64,000 nt of DNA from the NCBI GenBank assembly GCA_013297885.1, contig JAAFIR010000007.1, forward strand, positions 62,001 to 126,000, read 5' to 3'. The first letter of the stretch is position 1. Each line of letters starts with the position of its first letter. The position numbers and the translations under genes were made by a program. Below the pieces are notes generated by a model, which was not told the DNA's origin, did not search any database, and worked only from the letters and a program-made list of their open reading frames with translations. Below, in pieces: positions 47,519 to 56,825 of the stretch. Source of the stretch: Leptospirales bacterium. Lineage in GTDB: Bacteria; Spirochaetota; Leptospiria; Leptospirales; Leptospiraceae.

Positions 47519-47600
47519 AATTTTAATATCGGTTTTTTTCTTTTAAGTTTATCTGAAATTTAGTATCTTTTAAAGATTTTTTATTTTTTTTAGTAATTAA

Positions 47601-47894
47601 ATGCAAGTAGAGATAAAAAAAGAGTTCCAAGATTTAATTCCCAGATACATGGAATTATTAGAGCTAGATATTAAAACAATTGAAAATCTTATAGAAAACT
47701 CTGATTTTGATTCTTTAGTTTTAGAATTTCATAAACTCAAAGGACATGGGCAGACTTATGGTTTTGATTACATTTCAAATATCGCTTCAGCAATGGAACA
47801 TTTTTCTAGAAAACAAAACTTAGAACTCGTTGAAAAAAGTTTTTCTCAATTAAAAAAATTTATTTCTAGTATGGAAATTATTTTTACAGAATGA
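47601..47894 (+). CDS. Stand-alone HPt phosphotransfer protein
   Basis: This 97-residue all-helical histidine phosphotransfer protein carries its phospho-accepting histidine in EFHKLKGHGQTYGF (about residue 55), with the usual K-x-x-G that follows. It would shuttle phosphate between a hybrid kinase and a response regulator, for instance those encoded at 22.5-26.3 kb. The start of the O-antigen ligase gene overlaps its stop by four bases, an unexplained pairing of phosphorelay and surface-polysaccharide functions. Confidence 0.85.
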   Translation: MQVEIKKEFQDLIPRYMELLELDIKTIENLIENSDFDSLVLEFHKLKGHGQTYGFDYISNIASAMEHFSRKQNLELVEKSFSQLKKFISSMEIIFTE

Positions 47895-49162
47895 GAAAAT
47901 ATTTTTTATTTTTTTTACAAGCATCTATAATAGGTGCTGGTATTTCAATTTCTGTTGGGCAAAGTTTTTTATTTTTGGCATTAATTACTTTTTTATTTCA
48001 ATCTAAAAGAAAAATACATATTAGTCCTATTTTATATTTTGGATTTGGAATTTTTATTTTGTATTTCTTAAGCAGCTTTTATCAGTTTGTATTTTATAAT
48101 AAACAACTTATTCAAAAATCTTCTGAGTTTAAAGATGTATTTTTGTTTTCTGCATTTATTTTAGTAAATAATCTTGAAAGAGAAGAAGTTTATAAATTAA
48201 AAAAGACTTTTTTAATCTTAATAATTTTAATTACATTAGAAGGAATCCTGTCTGTTTTTTCTAATATAAGATTATCAAGACTCATAACAGATTTGTACAA
48301 ATTTAATCCTAATTATAGATTTGCACATCATTATGGTGATATTTTAAATATAAAACTTCATATACCTATTGGTTTGATGAATACTCATTTGACATTTGGG
48401 GGAATTTTAGCTTTACTTGTCCCAATTAGTTTTTTTGAAATTTTTTATTCTAAAAAAAAAATTTTTTATTTATTTATTCTTATTTTATTGGTATTCGTTT
48501 TTTTACTAAATAATGCCCGTTCAGCAATTATTGGAACAGGAATAAGTATCATTATTGGACTAACTATTTTTTTAATTCAAGAAAATCGAGTCAGTAAAAA
48601 ATTAATTAAACCATTTTTTATTTCTTTAATAATTCTAATTTTAATCAGTACGATAATTGTTCAGAAAACAGAAATCGGAGGAAAAATTTTAAAACCAATT
48701 CTAGGTCAGGAAAAGCATACTGATTCTGGAAGAACTTTTATTTGGCATTCAAGTTTTTCTTTAATTTTTAAAAATCCTTTTTTTGGAGTTGGAGCAGGAA
48801 ATTATAATGAGGAGGTGATAAAAGAAAGGAATTTTATCTCTCAGGAAAAAAAAGAATTAGTATTTTTTAATGAAGTAACACAAAAAGGACATGCTCATAA
48901 TGATTTTATTCATTTGTTTTTAGTTTCAGGATTTCTAGCACCGATTTCTTATTTGACGATTTTATTTTTAGTTTTAACTAAACTTTTCAATTTTAGAATA
49001 CCGTTTAAGAGCAAATATTTTTATTTTTCAATAATTGGATTCTATTTTGCAGGTTCATTTCAATGCTATTTTCAAGATGATGAAGTTGTAATACTTTTTT
49101 GGTATTTAGTTGGGTTATTTGAAATGGAAAGTTTTTATGATATTTCTCATAAAATCACCTAA
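47891..49162 (+). CDS. O-antigen ligase/polymerase family membrane protein
   Basis: This 423-residue protein has about 11 membrane segments and belongs to the WaaL/Wzy_C superfamily, which joins or polymerises undecaprenyl-linked O-antigen in the periplasm. The large periplasmic loop has the typical SGRTFIWHSS and NPFFGVGAGNY, then HAHNDFIHLFLVSGF, in which the His-x-x-Asp/Asn pattern is the signature of the catalytic loop. LNNARSAIIGTGISI matches the conserved arginine region. Whether ligase or polymerase cannot be told. With waaA it supports a complete LPS pathway. Confidence 0.85.
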   Translation: MRKYFLFFLQASIIGAGISISVGQSFLFLALITFLFQSKRKIHISPILYFGFGIFILYFLSSFYQFVFYNKQLIQKSSEFKDVFLFSAFILVNNLEREEVYKLKKTFLILIILITLEGILSVFSNIRLSRLITDLYKFNPNYRFAHHYGDILNIKLHIPIGLMNTHLTFGGILALLVPISFFEIFYSKKKIFYLFILILLVFVFLLNNARSAIIGTGISIIIGLTIFLIQENRVSKKLIKPFFISLIILILISTIIVQKTEIGGKILKPILGQEKHTDSGRTFIWHSSFSLIFKNPFFGVGAGNYNEEVIKERNFISQEKKELVFFNEVTQKGHAHNDFIHLFLVSGFLAPISYLTILFLVLTKLFNFRIPFKSKYFYFSIIGFYFAGSFQCYFQDDEVVILFWYLVGLFEMESFYDISHKIT

Positions 49163-49235
49163 TCGTTGTTAAACGAAAAAAATAAATTGAGTTTTGTTTT
49201 CTTGCTTTATTCATAATAGATGTTATAATGGCTGT

Positions 49236-50297
49236 ATGTATAGAATTATAGATAAAATTATTAGCTTTATCTTAGAAGAAATTAAATACAATCACGATAA
49301 GGTCAACTATACATTATATCAAATTACTTTAATTTTAATATTATCAATTTTTTTATGTATATTGTTATTTTTAGTCCCATATTTAAAAACAGAAAATAAT
49401 GTCGGAAGTTTCACCTATGAAAATAGAGATTTTTCTTATGAACCCATCAAACCAATTCCAATAGATTTAAAACTAAATGAAAAAAAAGTAAGTCTTGGTG
49501 AAAAACTTTTTCAAGATCCAATTATTTCAAGAGATGGTAACTTAGCTTGTTCAAATTGTCATGATATAAAAAGTGCGGGAATATTACCTAAATCAAAAGA
49601 GATAGAAACTGAAATAAATATTCCAACTGTTTTCAATTCTAGTTTTAATTTTAGACAATTTTGGGATGGTAGATCTCAAAATTTAGAAGAGCAAATTTCT
49701 GGACAAATTTCTGAAAATAACTTACATTGGAAAATTATAATTGATAGAGTAAAACAAAATTCAAATTATAATATAGAATTTAAAAAAATTTATAACGATG
49801 GAATCACAGTAAAAAATATAAAAAATTCTATTGCTGAATTTGAAGAGTCCTTACTTACACCAAACTCAAGATTTGATAAATTTTTGAGAGGTGAACAAAA
49901 CCAGCTCACTGAACTTGAAAAAAAAGGGTATGAAAAATTTAAAAGTTTGGGTTGTATTCATTGTCACCAAGGAATCAATATTGGTGGAAATATGTTCCAA
50001 ACTTTTGGAGTTTATGGAAATTATTTTAAAGATAAAGGAAAGTTAGATCCTTATGATTATGGCTTATTTAATCAAACCGGTGAAGAAAAAGATAAGTTTA
50101 AATTTAAAGTCCCAAGTCTCAGAAATATCGCTGTTACTGCACCATATCTTCATGATGGATCTGTTAAAACATTAGAAGAAGCTATTGAATTAATGGGAAA
50201 ATATCAGCTGGGAAAAAAAATCTCAAAAGAAGAAGTATTTTTAATCCTTAATTTTTTAAAAACTTTAACAGGTGAATACAAAGGTAAAAGTTTGTGA
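49236..50297 (+). CDS. Di-haem cytochrome c peroxidase (MauG/CcpA family)
   Basis: This 353-residue protein has an N-terminal membrane anchor (ITLILILSIFLCILLFLVPYL) and two c-type haem sites, CSNCH (near residue 106) and CIHCH (near 242), typical of bacterial di-haem peroxidases that reduce H2O2 in the periplasm. FNFRQFWDGRSQNLEEQ and VPSLRNIAVTAPYLHDGSVKTLEEAI are strong family motifs. ATG 49236 is chosen over an in-frame TTG at 49194, which adds a cysteine-rich stretch not seen in the family. The anchor is unusual but known in membrane-tethered members. Confidence 0.92.
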   Translation: MYRIIDKIISFILEEIKYNHDKVNYTLYQITLILILSIFLCILLFLVPYLKTENNVGSFTYENRDFSYEPIKPIPIDLKLNEKKVSLGEKLFQDPIISRDGNLACSNCHDIKSAGILPKSKEIETEINIPTVFNSSFNFRQFWDGRSQNLEEQISGQISENNLHWKIIIDRVKQNSNYNIEFKKIYNDGITVKNIKNSIAEFEESLLTPNSRFDKFLRGEQNQLTELEKKGYEKFKSLGCIHCHQGINIGGNMFQTFGVYGNYFKDKGKLDPYDYGLFNQTGEEKDKFKFKVPSLRNIAVTAPYLHDGSVKTLEEAIELMGKYQLGKKISKEEVFLILNFLKTLTGEYKGKSL

Positions 50298-51901
50298 AAA
50301 AATTTTTATTTAGTATTTTTTTTATTATAACAATTTTTTTATTAATTTTACTTACATATAAAATTTATTCATTTAAACAATCAAAATTATATAATAATAT
50401 AACGACTTTGCATAAAATAAAAGAAATTGATCTTAACTTAAATCAAAATATTTTAAAATCAAAATATTCAATCATAAAAAATTATGATTTGTTTTCGCAA
50501 ATTATTAAAGATTTGGATAAAGAATTGATTGATTTTGAATTAAATACTCATAGATTTTTTTTAGAGTCAGAACCAAACGAATTAATCGAAAAACTTTCTG
50601 AATTAATTTCTTTAAAAAAAAATTTGATAGAAAAATTTAAACCAAATGATTCGATTTTAAAAATAGGTATAACTGATTTAAATGAAAAAGTGCAGTTTTT
50701 GAAAAAAAAAGAAAAAAATACTTTTTTAGAAATTCATTCGATTATTCATCAAATTTATCTAGAGCAAAAAACTTATGAAATAAATGATTTATTAAATTTA
50801 ATTGATTCAAAAAGAAAAACTTTTAAAAGTAAATCTACAAAAGAAATTTTATTACAAGCAGAAATCATATTAGTAAAACAAAAAGAGCAAAACGAAATCG
50901 TTGAATCTACAATTTCACTTCCTTCAGAATTTGTAATTAATAGACTAATAAATTTAAGTAACCAAAATATTGAAAAAATGCAAAGAAGTATTAATATTAT
51001 GAGGCTAATAATAGGTTTTTTGGGAATAATTCTTGTCTTAGTTACTTTAACAAATTTAATTCAATTAAAAATTTTAGAAATTTCTTTAACAAGTTTAAAT
51101 AAAAATCTTTTAGAACAAACAGTTTTATTTGAAAAATTCTTTCAAAAAAATTTTTTAGAATCTATTTCAAGCTTTAATTTAAAAAATCTTTTAACTAGTA
51201 ATATAATAAAAAAAGATATGATTTTAATTTTTTTAGATTTAAAACCTATTTTTGAATCAAAACGATTAGAAAAAAAAGAAATTTATGAATTAATGAACCA
51301 ATTTTACAAGACCAGTTTTACTTATATAAAAAAAGAGGGTGGTCTTGTTGAAATTTTTGAATTTGATCAAATAAAAATTTTTCTGGATCCAAAATCAGAT
51401 AAGTATATTAATATAATATTTGAAATCCAAGATTTTTTTTCTAAAGAGTTAAAATTGAAAAATCAAATTCCAGTTTTATTATTTAAAGAAGAATTTGAGT
51501 TTGCTAAGTTAGGAGAATTATCCAATTTTAATATAACTATTTTAAACCCTGATAAGAATTTTTTTTCAGATTTTTATAAATTTTGTTTAATTTATTCTGT
51601 TCCAATTTTAACAAATAAAATGAGTTTTAATAGATCACGTTCTGATAAAAATTTAGAAGTCAGAAAATTAGATAAGGTTTTTTTAGAAAATAAAGAATTT
51701 GAAATTTTTGAATTAATCACCACTCGTGATGAAAATTTTAATATAAAAATAGATTTAAAATTGAATTATGAAAATGGACTTGTTCTTTTACAAAATAAAA
51801 AATTAAAAGAAGCAAAAAAAGAATTTCTTTATGCTCAAAAAATTTTTCCATCTGACATCCCTACTAAATTATTATTAAAAAAAACTAGTGGAGTAAGTTA
51901 A
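50294..51901 (+). CDS. Membrane protein with degenerate class III cyclase domain and TPR-like tail
   Basis: This 535-residue protein has transmembrane segments at about 5-26 and 236-256 flanking a periplasmic helical sensor region. After the second segment the layout follows membrane adenylate cyclases: a linker ending KFFQKNFLESI, then ILIFLDLKPIF (first metal position) and GGLVEIFEFDQIKIFL (second metal position altered from G-D to F-D). The catalytic VN-x3-R region is not found. The end, FEIFELITTRD then YENGLVLLQNKKLKEAKKEFLYAQKIFP, matches the usual cyclase C-terminus with a TPR-like tail. It is probably catalytically dead. The GTG start overlaps the peroxidase stop. Confidence 0.6.
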   Translation: MKKFLFSIFFIITIFLLILLTYKIYSFKQSKLYNNITTLHKIKEIDLNLNQNILKSKYSIIKNYDLFSQIIKDLDKELIDFELNTHRFFLESEPNELIEKLSELISLKKNLIEKFKPNDSILKIGITDLNEKVQFLKKKEKNTFLEIHSIIHQIYLEQKTYEINDLLNLIDSKRKTFKSKSTKEILLQAEIILVKQKEQNEIVESTISLPSEFVINRLINLSNQNIEKMQRSINIMRLIIGFLGIILVLVTLTNLIQLKILEISLTSLNKNLLEQTVLFEKFFQKNFLESISSFNLKNLLTSNIIKKDMILIFLDLKPIFESKRLEKKEIYELMNQFYKTSFTYIKKEGGLVEIFEFDQIKIFLDPKSDKYINIIFEIQDFFSKELKLKNQIPVLLFKEEFEFAKLGELSNFNITILNPDKNFFSDFYKFCLIYSVPILTNKMSFNRSRSDKNLEVRKLDKVFLENKEFEIFELITTRDENFNIKIDLKLNYENGLVLLQNKKLKEAKKEFLYAQKIFPSDIPTKLLLKKTSGVS

Positions 51902-51927
51902 AAAAACAATTATGGATATTAAACTGT

Positions 51928-53019
51928 ATGATTTTATTTCAATCCCTCTTTTATGAAACTTTTTTAAAACCAATTTTTTTTAAACTCAACCCAGAAAATG
52001 CTCATGAGTTTTCAAAAAACTTACTTCAATTGGCTGATAATATCCCATTCTTTTTTCAAAATTTAGAAAAATTTTCTACTTATGAATCTTCTAGGCTTAA
52101 AACAAAAGTTTCAGGAATTGAATTTCCTAACCCTTTAGGAATGGCTGCAGGTTTTGATAAGACAGGTGAGTTATTTCCATTTTTACAAAGACTTGGTTTT
52201 GGTTCAATTGAAGTAGGAACAATTACTCAATTTGGTCAAAAAGGTAATCCTAAACCTAGAATTTTTAGATATGAAAAAGAATCTGCTTTAGTAAACCGAT
52301 TAGGTTTTAATAACCCAGGAGCTGATAAAGCATTTGAAACTTTAAGCAAACAACAAAAAAAAATTCCGAGAGGGATTAATGTTGGAAAAACAAAACTTAC
52401 TCCAATTGAAAATGCTATAGAAGATTATACTTATTCACTAAAAAAAATATCACCTATTTCTGATTATGCGGTAATTAACATTAGCTCTCCAAATACGCCA
52501 GGGCTAAGGGGATTTCAAGAAAAGGATTCGTTTGTTTCTTTAATTGAAGGAATTAAAAAATCACTTGGTGGAAATTTTCCTATACCTACTTTTATTAAAC
52601 TAGCACCCGATTTAGAAGATTCAAGCATTGAAGAATTATTAGAAATTATATTAAGCTTAAAATTAGATGGGGTAGTTTTAACAAATACAACAATCAATCC
52701 AAGCTCAATGAAAGAATCTCAACTAGTTGAACAAGGTGGAATTTCAGGGAAGCCTGTTAGACAAAGATCATTAGAAATTATTAGACTTGCATTTAAAAAA
52801 CTAAAAAATCGAATTCCAATTATTGGAGTTGGTGGAATTGATTCTTATGAATCTGCGTTAGAAAAAATTTTAGCAGGTGCAAATTTAATTCAAATTTATA
52901 CTGGTTATATTTACAAAGGTCCATTTTTACCTTATATGATTTTAGAAGGACTGGATAAATTCTTGGAAGAAAAAAAAGTTAATTCTATTTCTGAAATTGT
53001 GGGTAAAGAAAATTCTTAA
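51928..53019 (+). CDS. pyrD: Dihydroorotate dehydrogenase (quinone), class 2
   Basis: Class 2 PyrD (363 residues) oxidises dihydroorotate to orotate with FMN and passes electrons to the quinone pool at the inner membrane. The N-terminal helical extension (FYETFLKPIFFKLNPENAHEFS) is the membrane-association module of class 2. PLGMAAGFDKTGE, RLGFNNPG, the catalytic serine in NISSPNTPGLRG, VVLTNTT and IGVGGIDSYESALEKILAGA complete the enzyme. Length and motifs are normal. Confidence 0.96.
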   Translation: MILFQSLFYETFLKPIFFKLNPENAHEFSKNLLQLADNIPFFFQNLEKFSTYESSRLKTKVSGIEFPNPLGMAAGFDKTGELFPFLQRLGFGSIEVGTITQFGQKGNPKPRIFRYEKESALVNRLGFNNPGADKAFETLSKQQKKIPRGINVGKTKLTPIENAIEDYTYSLKKISPISDYAVINISSPNTPGLRGFQEKDSFVSLIEGIKKSLGGNFPIPTFIKLAPDLEDSSIEELLEIILSLKLDGVVLTNTTINPSSMKESQLVEQGGISGKPVRQRSLEIIRLAFKKLKNRIPIIGVGGIDSYESALEKILAGANLIQIYTGYIYKGPFLPYMILEGLDKFLEEKKVNSISEIVGKENS

Positions 53020-53434
53020 ATTTGAACAAACTGAGGATTTAAATTTTTGTTTTGAGATAAGAAGAAAAGTTTTTATTTTAGAACAAAATATCAATCCTCA
53101 TGAAGAATATGATGAGTATGAAAGAAGTTCAAAACATTATTTGGTATTTAAAAAACTAAATCCAATTGGAACTTGTAGAATAAGAACAACCGAACTTGGA
53201 ATAAAAATTGAAAGAGTAGCAGTTTTAAAAGAATTTAGGAAACAAAATATTGGTCGATTTTTAATGGATAAAATTTTTGAAGAATTTAAAAATCAGGAAC
53301 TTAAAATTTTTTATTTATATTCCCAAATTGAAAAAATTGGTTTTTATGAAAAATTTGGTTTTAAAACAGAGGGTGAAATTTTCTTTGATGCAAATATTCC
53401 TCATAAATTGATGAAATTAACTCAAAAAATTTAA
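52997..53434 (+). CDS. GNAT-family N-acetyltransferase
   Basis: This 145-residue GNAT protein has RRKVFILEQNINPHEEYDEYE at the N-terminus as in the ElaA/YjcF-like group, the beta4 strand KIERVAVLKEFRKQNIGRFLMDKI containing the acetyl-CoA loop (R-x-x-x-I-G, close to the R/Q-x-x-G-x-G/A consensus), and a final FYEKFGFKTEGE. The substrate is unknown. The best start is TTG 52997, overlapping the end of pyrD by 23 bases; no ATG is available upstream of the conserved N-terminus. Confidence 0.85.
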   Translation: MWVKKILKFEQTEDLNFCFEIRRKVFILEQNINPHEEYDEYERSSKHYLVFKKLNPIGTCRIRTTELGIKIERVAVLKEFRKQNIGRFLMDKIFEEFKNQELKIFYLYSQIEKIGFYEKFGFKTEGEIFFDANIPHKLMKLTQKI

Positions 53435-53794
53435 TTTTAGCAAATCAAGTTTTTTAGTGTGCGAAATTGATTGAATTTATGCATATTCTCACTTTACTGA
53501 TAATGGCTTATGAATGATAAGAAAAACTAAAGAGTGTAGTCTTTCAAAAAAAGTCTTTAGCTCATTGATGAAAAACCTGTTATTTACTTAACCCAATTCT
53601 ATTTGTATTTAATAAAGTTTCTATTTATTCCTACTTATTAAGTTCAAGTGGTAAAGTAAAAAAAAACGCCCATTTTAAAAAATAGAAAAATTCTAACAAA
53701 TTAAATAAATTTCAAGAAGCAAATAAAAATAATATAAATCATTTTTTTTTATACTAGAAAAATAAACAATATTTCCTATATTGTCTTAAAAGCC
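53435..53794. other. Intergenic region with a degenerate structured element
   Basis: No gene is visible. On the minus strand, GGGCGTTTTTTTTTAC (ending at about 53675) and CAATCAATTTCGCAC (near 53461) resemble the two ends of the repeat family, but the P1 pairing is broken and the GGGCT core is gone, so this is a decayed copy at best. The remainder is AT-rich leader for the next gene. Confidence 0.4.
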
Positions 53795-54364
53795 ATGTTT
53801 ATTGAACTTTCTAATGAAAATTATGTAATGTTTATTCCCCCGGACATGAAGTATGTAAAATTGTTCAGGAAGGAAATTCAAAAAACTTTAGAAACTCATC
53901 AATTTAAAAAAGAAGATATTTTTCAAATCTCTTTAGCTTGTGATGAAGCTTTAACAAATTCCATAACAGCTAATATTTCTCAAAACTCTGAAGAAACAAT
54001 TATTTGTAAATGGAGAATTTTAAATATGAAATTCTCTTTGCTTATATTAGACTATGGTAGGGGATTTAAAATGTCTGAAACAACAATGAACAATCCAACA
54101 CCAACAAACTTAGAAGATTATACAAAACAAATCACAGATTACCAAAAGCAAGTAGATAGAAAACTTCCTTATAATGGAATTGAAAAATCACATAAAAATA
54201 TGGGTAAGGGATTAAAAATAATTCATAGCCTTATGGATACTGTGAAAATTTCTTTTCATTCAAATGCTGAAATCTTGGACACACCAGATGTAGCAAAAAT
54301 TAATGGTGCAATCTTAGAAATTGAATTTGATGCAATTAATCATGATAAAAACAAATCTATTTAA
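53795..54364 (+). CDS. RsbW-like anti-sigma/serine kinase (HATPase_c_2)
   Basis: This 189-residue GHKL ATPase of the anti-sigma factor type has N-box [13 protein letters not shown] (about residue 50), G1 LDYGRGF (about 87) and G2 [16 protein letters not shown] (about 135). It could phosphorylate an anti-anti-sigma factor or take part in a stress or motility switch. The insert between G1 and G2 (about 40 residues, [14 protein letters not shown]) is longer than in RsbW. Its 3' end overlaps the chemoreceptor gene on the other strand by eight bases. A partner is not encoded nearby. Confidence 0.8.
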   Translation: MFIELSNENYVMFIPPDMKYVKLFRKEIQKTLETHQFKKEDIFQISLACDEALTNSITANISQNSEETIICKWRILNMKFSLLILDYGRGFKMSETTMNNPTPTNLEDYTKQITDYQKQVDRKLPYNGIEKSHKNMGKGLKIIHSLMDTVKISFHSNAEILDTPDVAKINGAILEIEFDAINHDKNKSI

Positions 54365-56090
54365 TTTTTTCATCTAATTTAAAAAACGATACTGAATTTT
54401 TTAATTCTTCAGATTGGTTTAAAAATTCTGCTGATAAATTTTTAATTGTATTTGATTCATTGGAAACAAGCTGAGCTAATGAAGATACATTTACAATACT
54501 TTGATTAATTTCCATAACACCAGATTTTTGTTCTTTTGAAGAAATTGAAATTTCTTTAGATAATAAATTTACTTTAGAGGAATTATCAGAAATAATTTTT
54601 GCATTACTTACTTGGGAATTTACAGAAGTCAAAACCCCTTTTACAGAATTATCAATATTACTAACTGACCCTATAATACTTTTTAAAATAATTGCAACAT
54701 CACTAACTTTTGTATATCCTTCAGAAATAGATTTTTCAGTAGCAGAAATTAATGATTGAATTTGTTTTACCCCTGAAACAGTTCTATCAGCAAGTTTTGT
54801 TATACTATCAGCAACCACTGCAAAACCTCTTCCTGCATCACCAGCTCTTGCTGCTTCAATCGCAGCATTTAAAGCTAATAAATTTGTTTGTGAAGAAATA
54901 TCTGAAATCAATCCAACAATTTCTGTAATTTTAGATGAGCTTTCTTTTATTCTATCCATAGCACTCGTTGTTTCATTTACAATAATTTCACCTTTAGCAG
55001 CCTTTTCTAAGGATTCTTGAGAAATTTTTGATAATTTATCAGCTGAAGATTTAATTTCTAAAATGGATTCGTTCATTAATTTAATATTTGAATCAATTTC
55101 TGATAAATTATCAACTTGATTACCGATTTTGTTTACAACATTTTCTAATGAAGAACTCATTTGTTCAATTGCAGCCGAAGATTCTTCTGAACTTGCAGCC
55201 ATATCTTGAGATGAAGAATTTAGATTTTTGGCAACTGAACTTAATTCAGCTGAAATGTTTTGGATATTTGTAGAAAAAATTCTAATTTTTTTTACTGAGC
55301 TAGAAAGTTTTTCAATCATTTCACCTAAACCTAAGAGCATTTTACCAAATTCATCTTTTTTCTTTATATCAATTTGAACTCTAAAATCTCCATTTTTTAA
55401 TTTTTCTGAAACTTCAAGTGCCGTGTTAAGTGGAGTCATTATAGATTGAATAGTTGAATAGCTCAAATAGACTAAATAAGCCATAATAATTAAATTTGCT
55501 AGAATAATTACTGAAATTGTTGAAGCAAAAGCAATACTACCTGATTCAGTAAATTTATCAGCTTGATTGGATTTTAGATTTTTTAAATTCTCCAATAGCT
55601 CTTTTAATTCTAAATATTTTACATTTGCTACAGATTTCATAAAATCTTGAGCCTCTTTATTTTGATTTTCTTTTGATAAAGAGATAATTTTTTCATCTTC
55701 TACTAAATAGTTTTTCCATTTTAATTTTAGTTTTTCTAAAATTTCTTTTTCATTAACTGATAATGGAAATAACTCAATTCTTTTAAAATTATCTTCGACT
55801 TTAGCTTTAATATCCTTCACTTTAATAATTTCGTTTTTCATTTGCTCTTCATCAGTGTAAGCAATATGATTGTATTCTGTGATTCTTAATTCTGCAATAT
55901 TTTCATTTAAAATTGAAATCTCCACTAAAGAAGGAAATAGAACTTCAGAAATTTCATGGTTTGAATTTTGGAGTTGTTTCATTTGGTAAATTGTAAATCC
56001 CCCAAAGAGTATAGTTATTAGATTAATGATTAAAAATGAAAGAATTAGTTTTTTTCTAATACTGGAATTAGTTTGAAATTTCTCTAGCAT
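54357..56090 (-). CDS. Methyl-accepting chemotaxis protein
   Basis: This 577-residue chemoreceptor has a TM helix at about 14-33, a periplasmic four-helix-bundle-like sensor of about 150 residues, a second TM at about 187-210, a HAMP domain ([19 protein letters not shown]) and a long signalling domain. The signalling tip is almost consensus: [41 protein letters not shown], whose hairpin binds CheA and CheW. There is no CheR-binding pentapeptide; the C-terminus ends FFKLDEKIK. The ligand is unknown. Confidence 0.95.
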   Translation of the reverse strand: MLEKFQTNSSIRKKLILSFLIINLITILFGGFTIYQMKQLQNSNHEISEVLFPSLVEISILNENIAELRITEYNHIAYTDEEQMKNEIIKVKDIKAKVEDNFKRIELFPLSVNEKEILEKLKLKWKNYLVEDEKIISLSKENQNKEAQDFMKSVANVKYLELKELLENLKNLKSNQADKFTESGSIAFASTISVIILANLIIMAYLVYLSYSTIQSIMTPLNTALEVSEKLKNGDFRVQIDIKKKDEFGKMLLGLGEMIEKLSSSVKKIRIFSTNIQNISAELSSVAKNLNSSSQDMAASSEESSAAIEQMSSSLENVVNKIGNQVDNLSEIDSNIKLMNESILEIKSSADKLSKISQESLEKAAKGEIIVNETTSAMDRIKESSSKITEIVGLISDISSQTNLLALNAAIEAARAGDAGRGFAVVADSITKLADRTVSGVKQIQSLISATEKSISEGYTKVSDVAIILKSIIGSVSNIDNSVKGVLTSVNSQVSNAKIISDNSSKVNLLSKEISISSKEQKSGVMEINQSIVNVSSLAQLVSNESNTIKNLSAEFLNQSEELKNSVSFFKLDEKIK

Positions 56091-56338
56091 ATGTTCAAAT
56101 ATCGGTTAATTTCTCGGAATTCACAATGTAGTAATCTATATTTAATCGGTTTTAAGTATTATGTTTATTTTTATGATAACTTTTTAGTAGCTGTAGGATT
56201 GGTATTTTATAAAAAAACCTTATTTTTAGACCCATGCTTTTATAAGTTCATATCAAAGAAAAACTACCTATTCTAAAGCATAAACAGCTCAATCACTTTT
56301 GTTTATTATTGAAAAATCTATTTAATTTCAAATTTAAA

Positions 56339-56797
56339 TTATTTATTAAGTTGTTTAGATTTAAAGACTAAATCATTTAAAGAACTATAAAACTCTTTGT
56401 CTTTACCAAAATGATTGGATAGGAAAACTTTATATTCAGTTTTATCAGTTGAGATTTTTATAGAAGATTCAGATTCATTAAATTCCAATTTTTGAATTTG
56501 ACTCAAATTTGTTTTTCTAACATTAGGTTTTGTATATCTTGTAAAATCATAAAATGCTTCATTTGTAAAAAATTGTATATGTGTAAATTCGCCTTCTATG
56601 GAAAAAGAATTATAATAATAATTTATTAAATCTTCTTTATTTAAAATTTTATTTTTTAGTAAATATTCTTTTACAGAAGCTGAAATTTCTTCACCTTTAA
56701 TAACTCTATCTTGATAATAAAATATTGATAAGATAAAAAATATAAATAATAAAAAACAAAAACCTAAATAAAAAAAAACTCTAAAAAGAAATTTCAA
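56339..56797 (-). CDS. Hypothetical anchored protein
   Basis: This 152-residue protein has a hydrophobic N-terminal segment (VFFYLGFCFLLFIFFILSIFYY, about residues 7-28) and a charged extracytoplasmic domain of about 120 residues. No family is recognised. It lies 28 bases downstream of the symporter gene and on the same strand, so the two may be co-transcribed. Some small single-pass proteins assist transporters, but nothing specific supports that here. The final segment (SSLNDLVFKSKQLNK) is helical. Confidence 0.6.
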   Translation of the reverse strand: MKFLFRVFFYLGFCFLLFIFFILSIFYYQDRVIKGEEISASVKEYLLKNKILNKEDLINYYYNSFSIEGEFTHIQFFTNEAFYDFTRYTKPNVRKTNLSQIQKLEFNESESSIKISTDKTEYKVFLSNHFGKDKEFYSSLNDLVFKSKQLNK

Positions 56798-56825
56798 CTA
56801 ATTCCTTTTTTTTATTTTGCCCAAT

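Noticed and set aside
53455-53675. A further intact element copy between the GNAT gene and the anti-sigma-type kinase gene
   Set aside because: Only the two ends are vaguely similar; P1 does not pair and the core is missing, so it is listed only as a degenerate trace.
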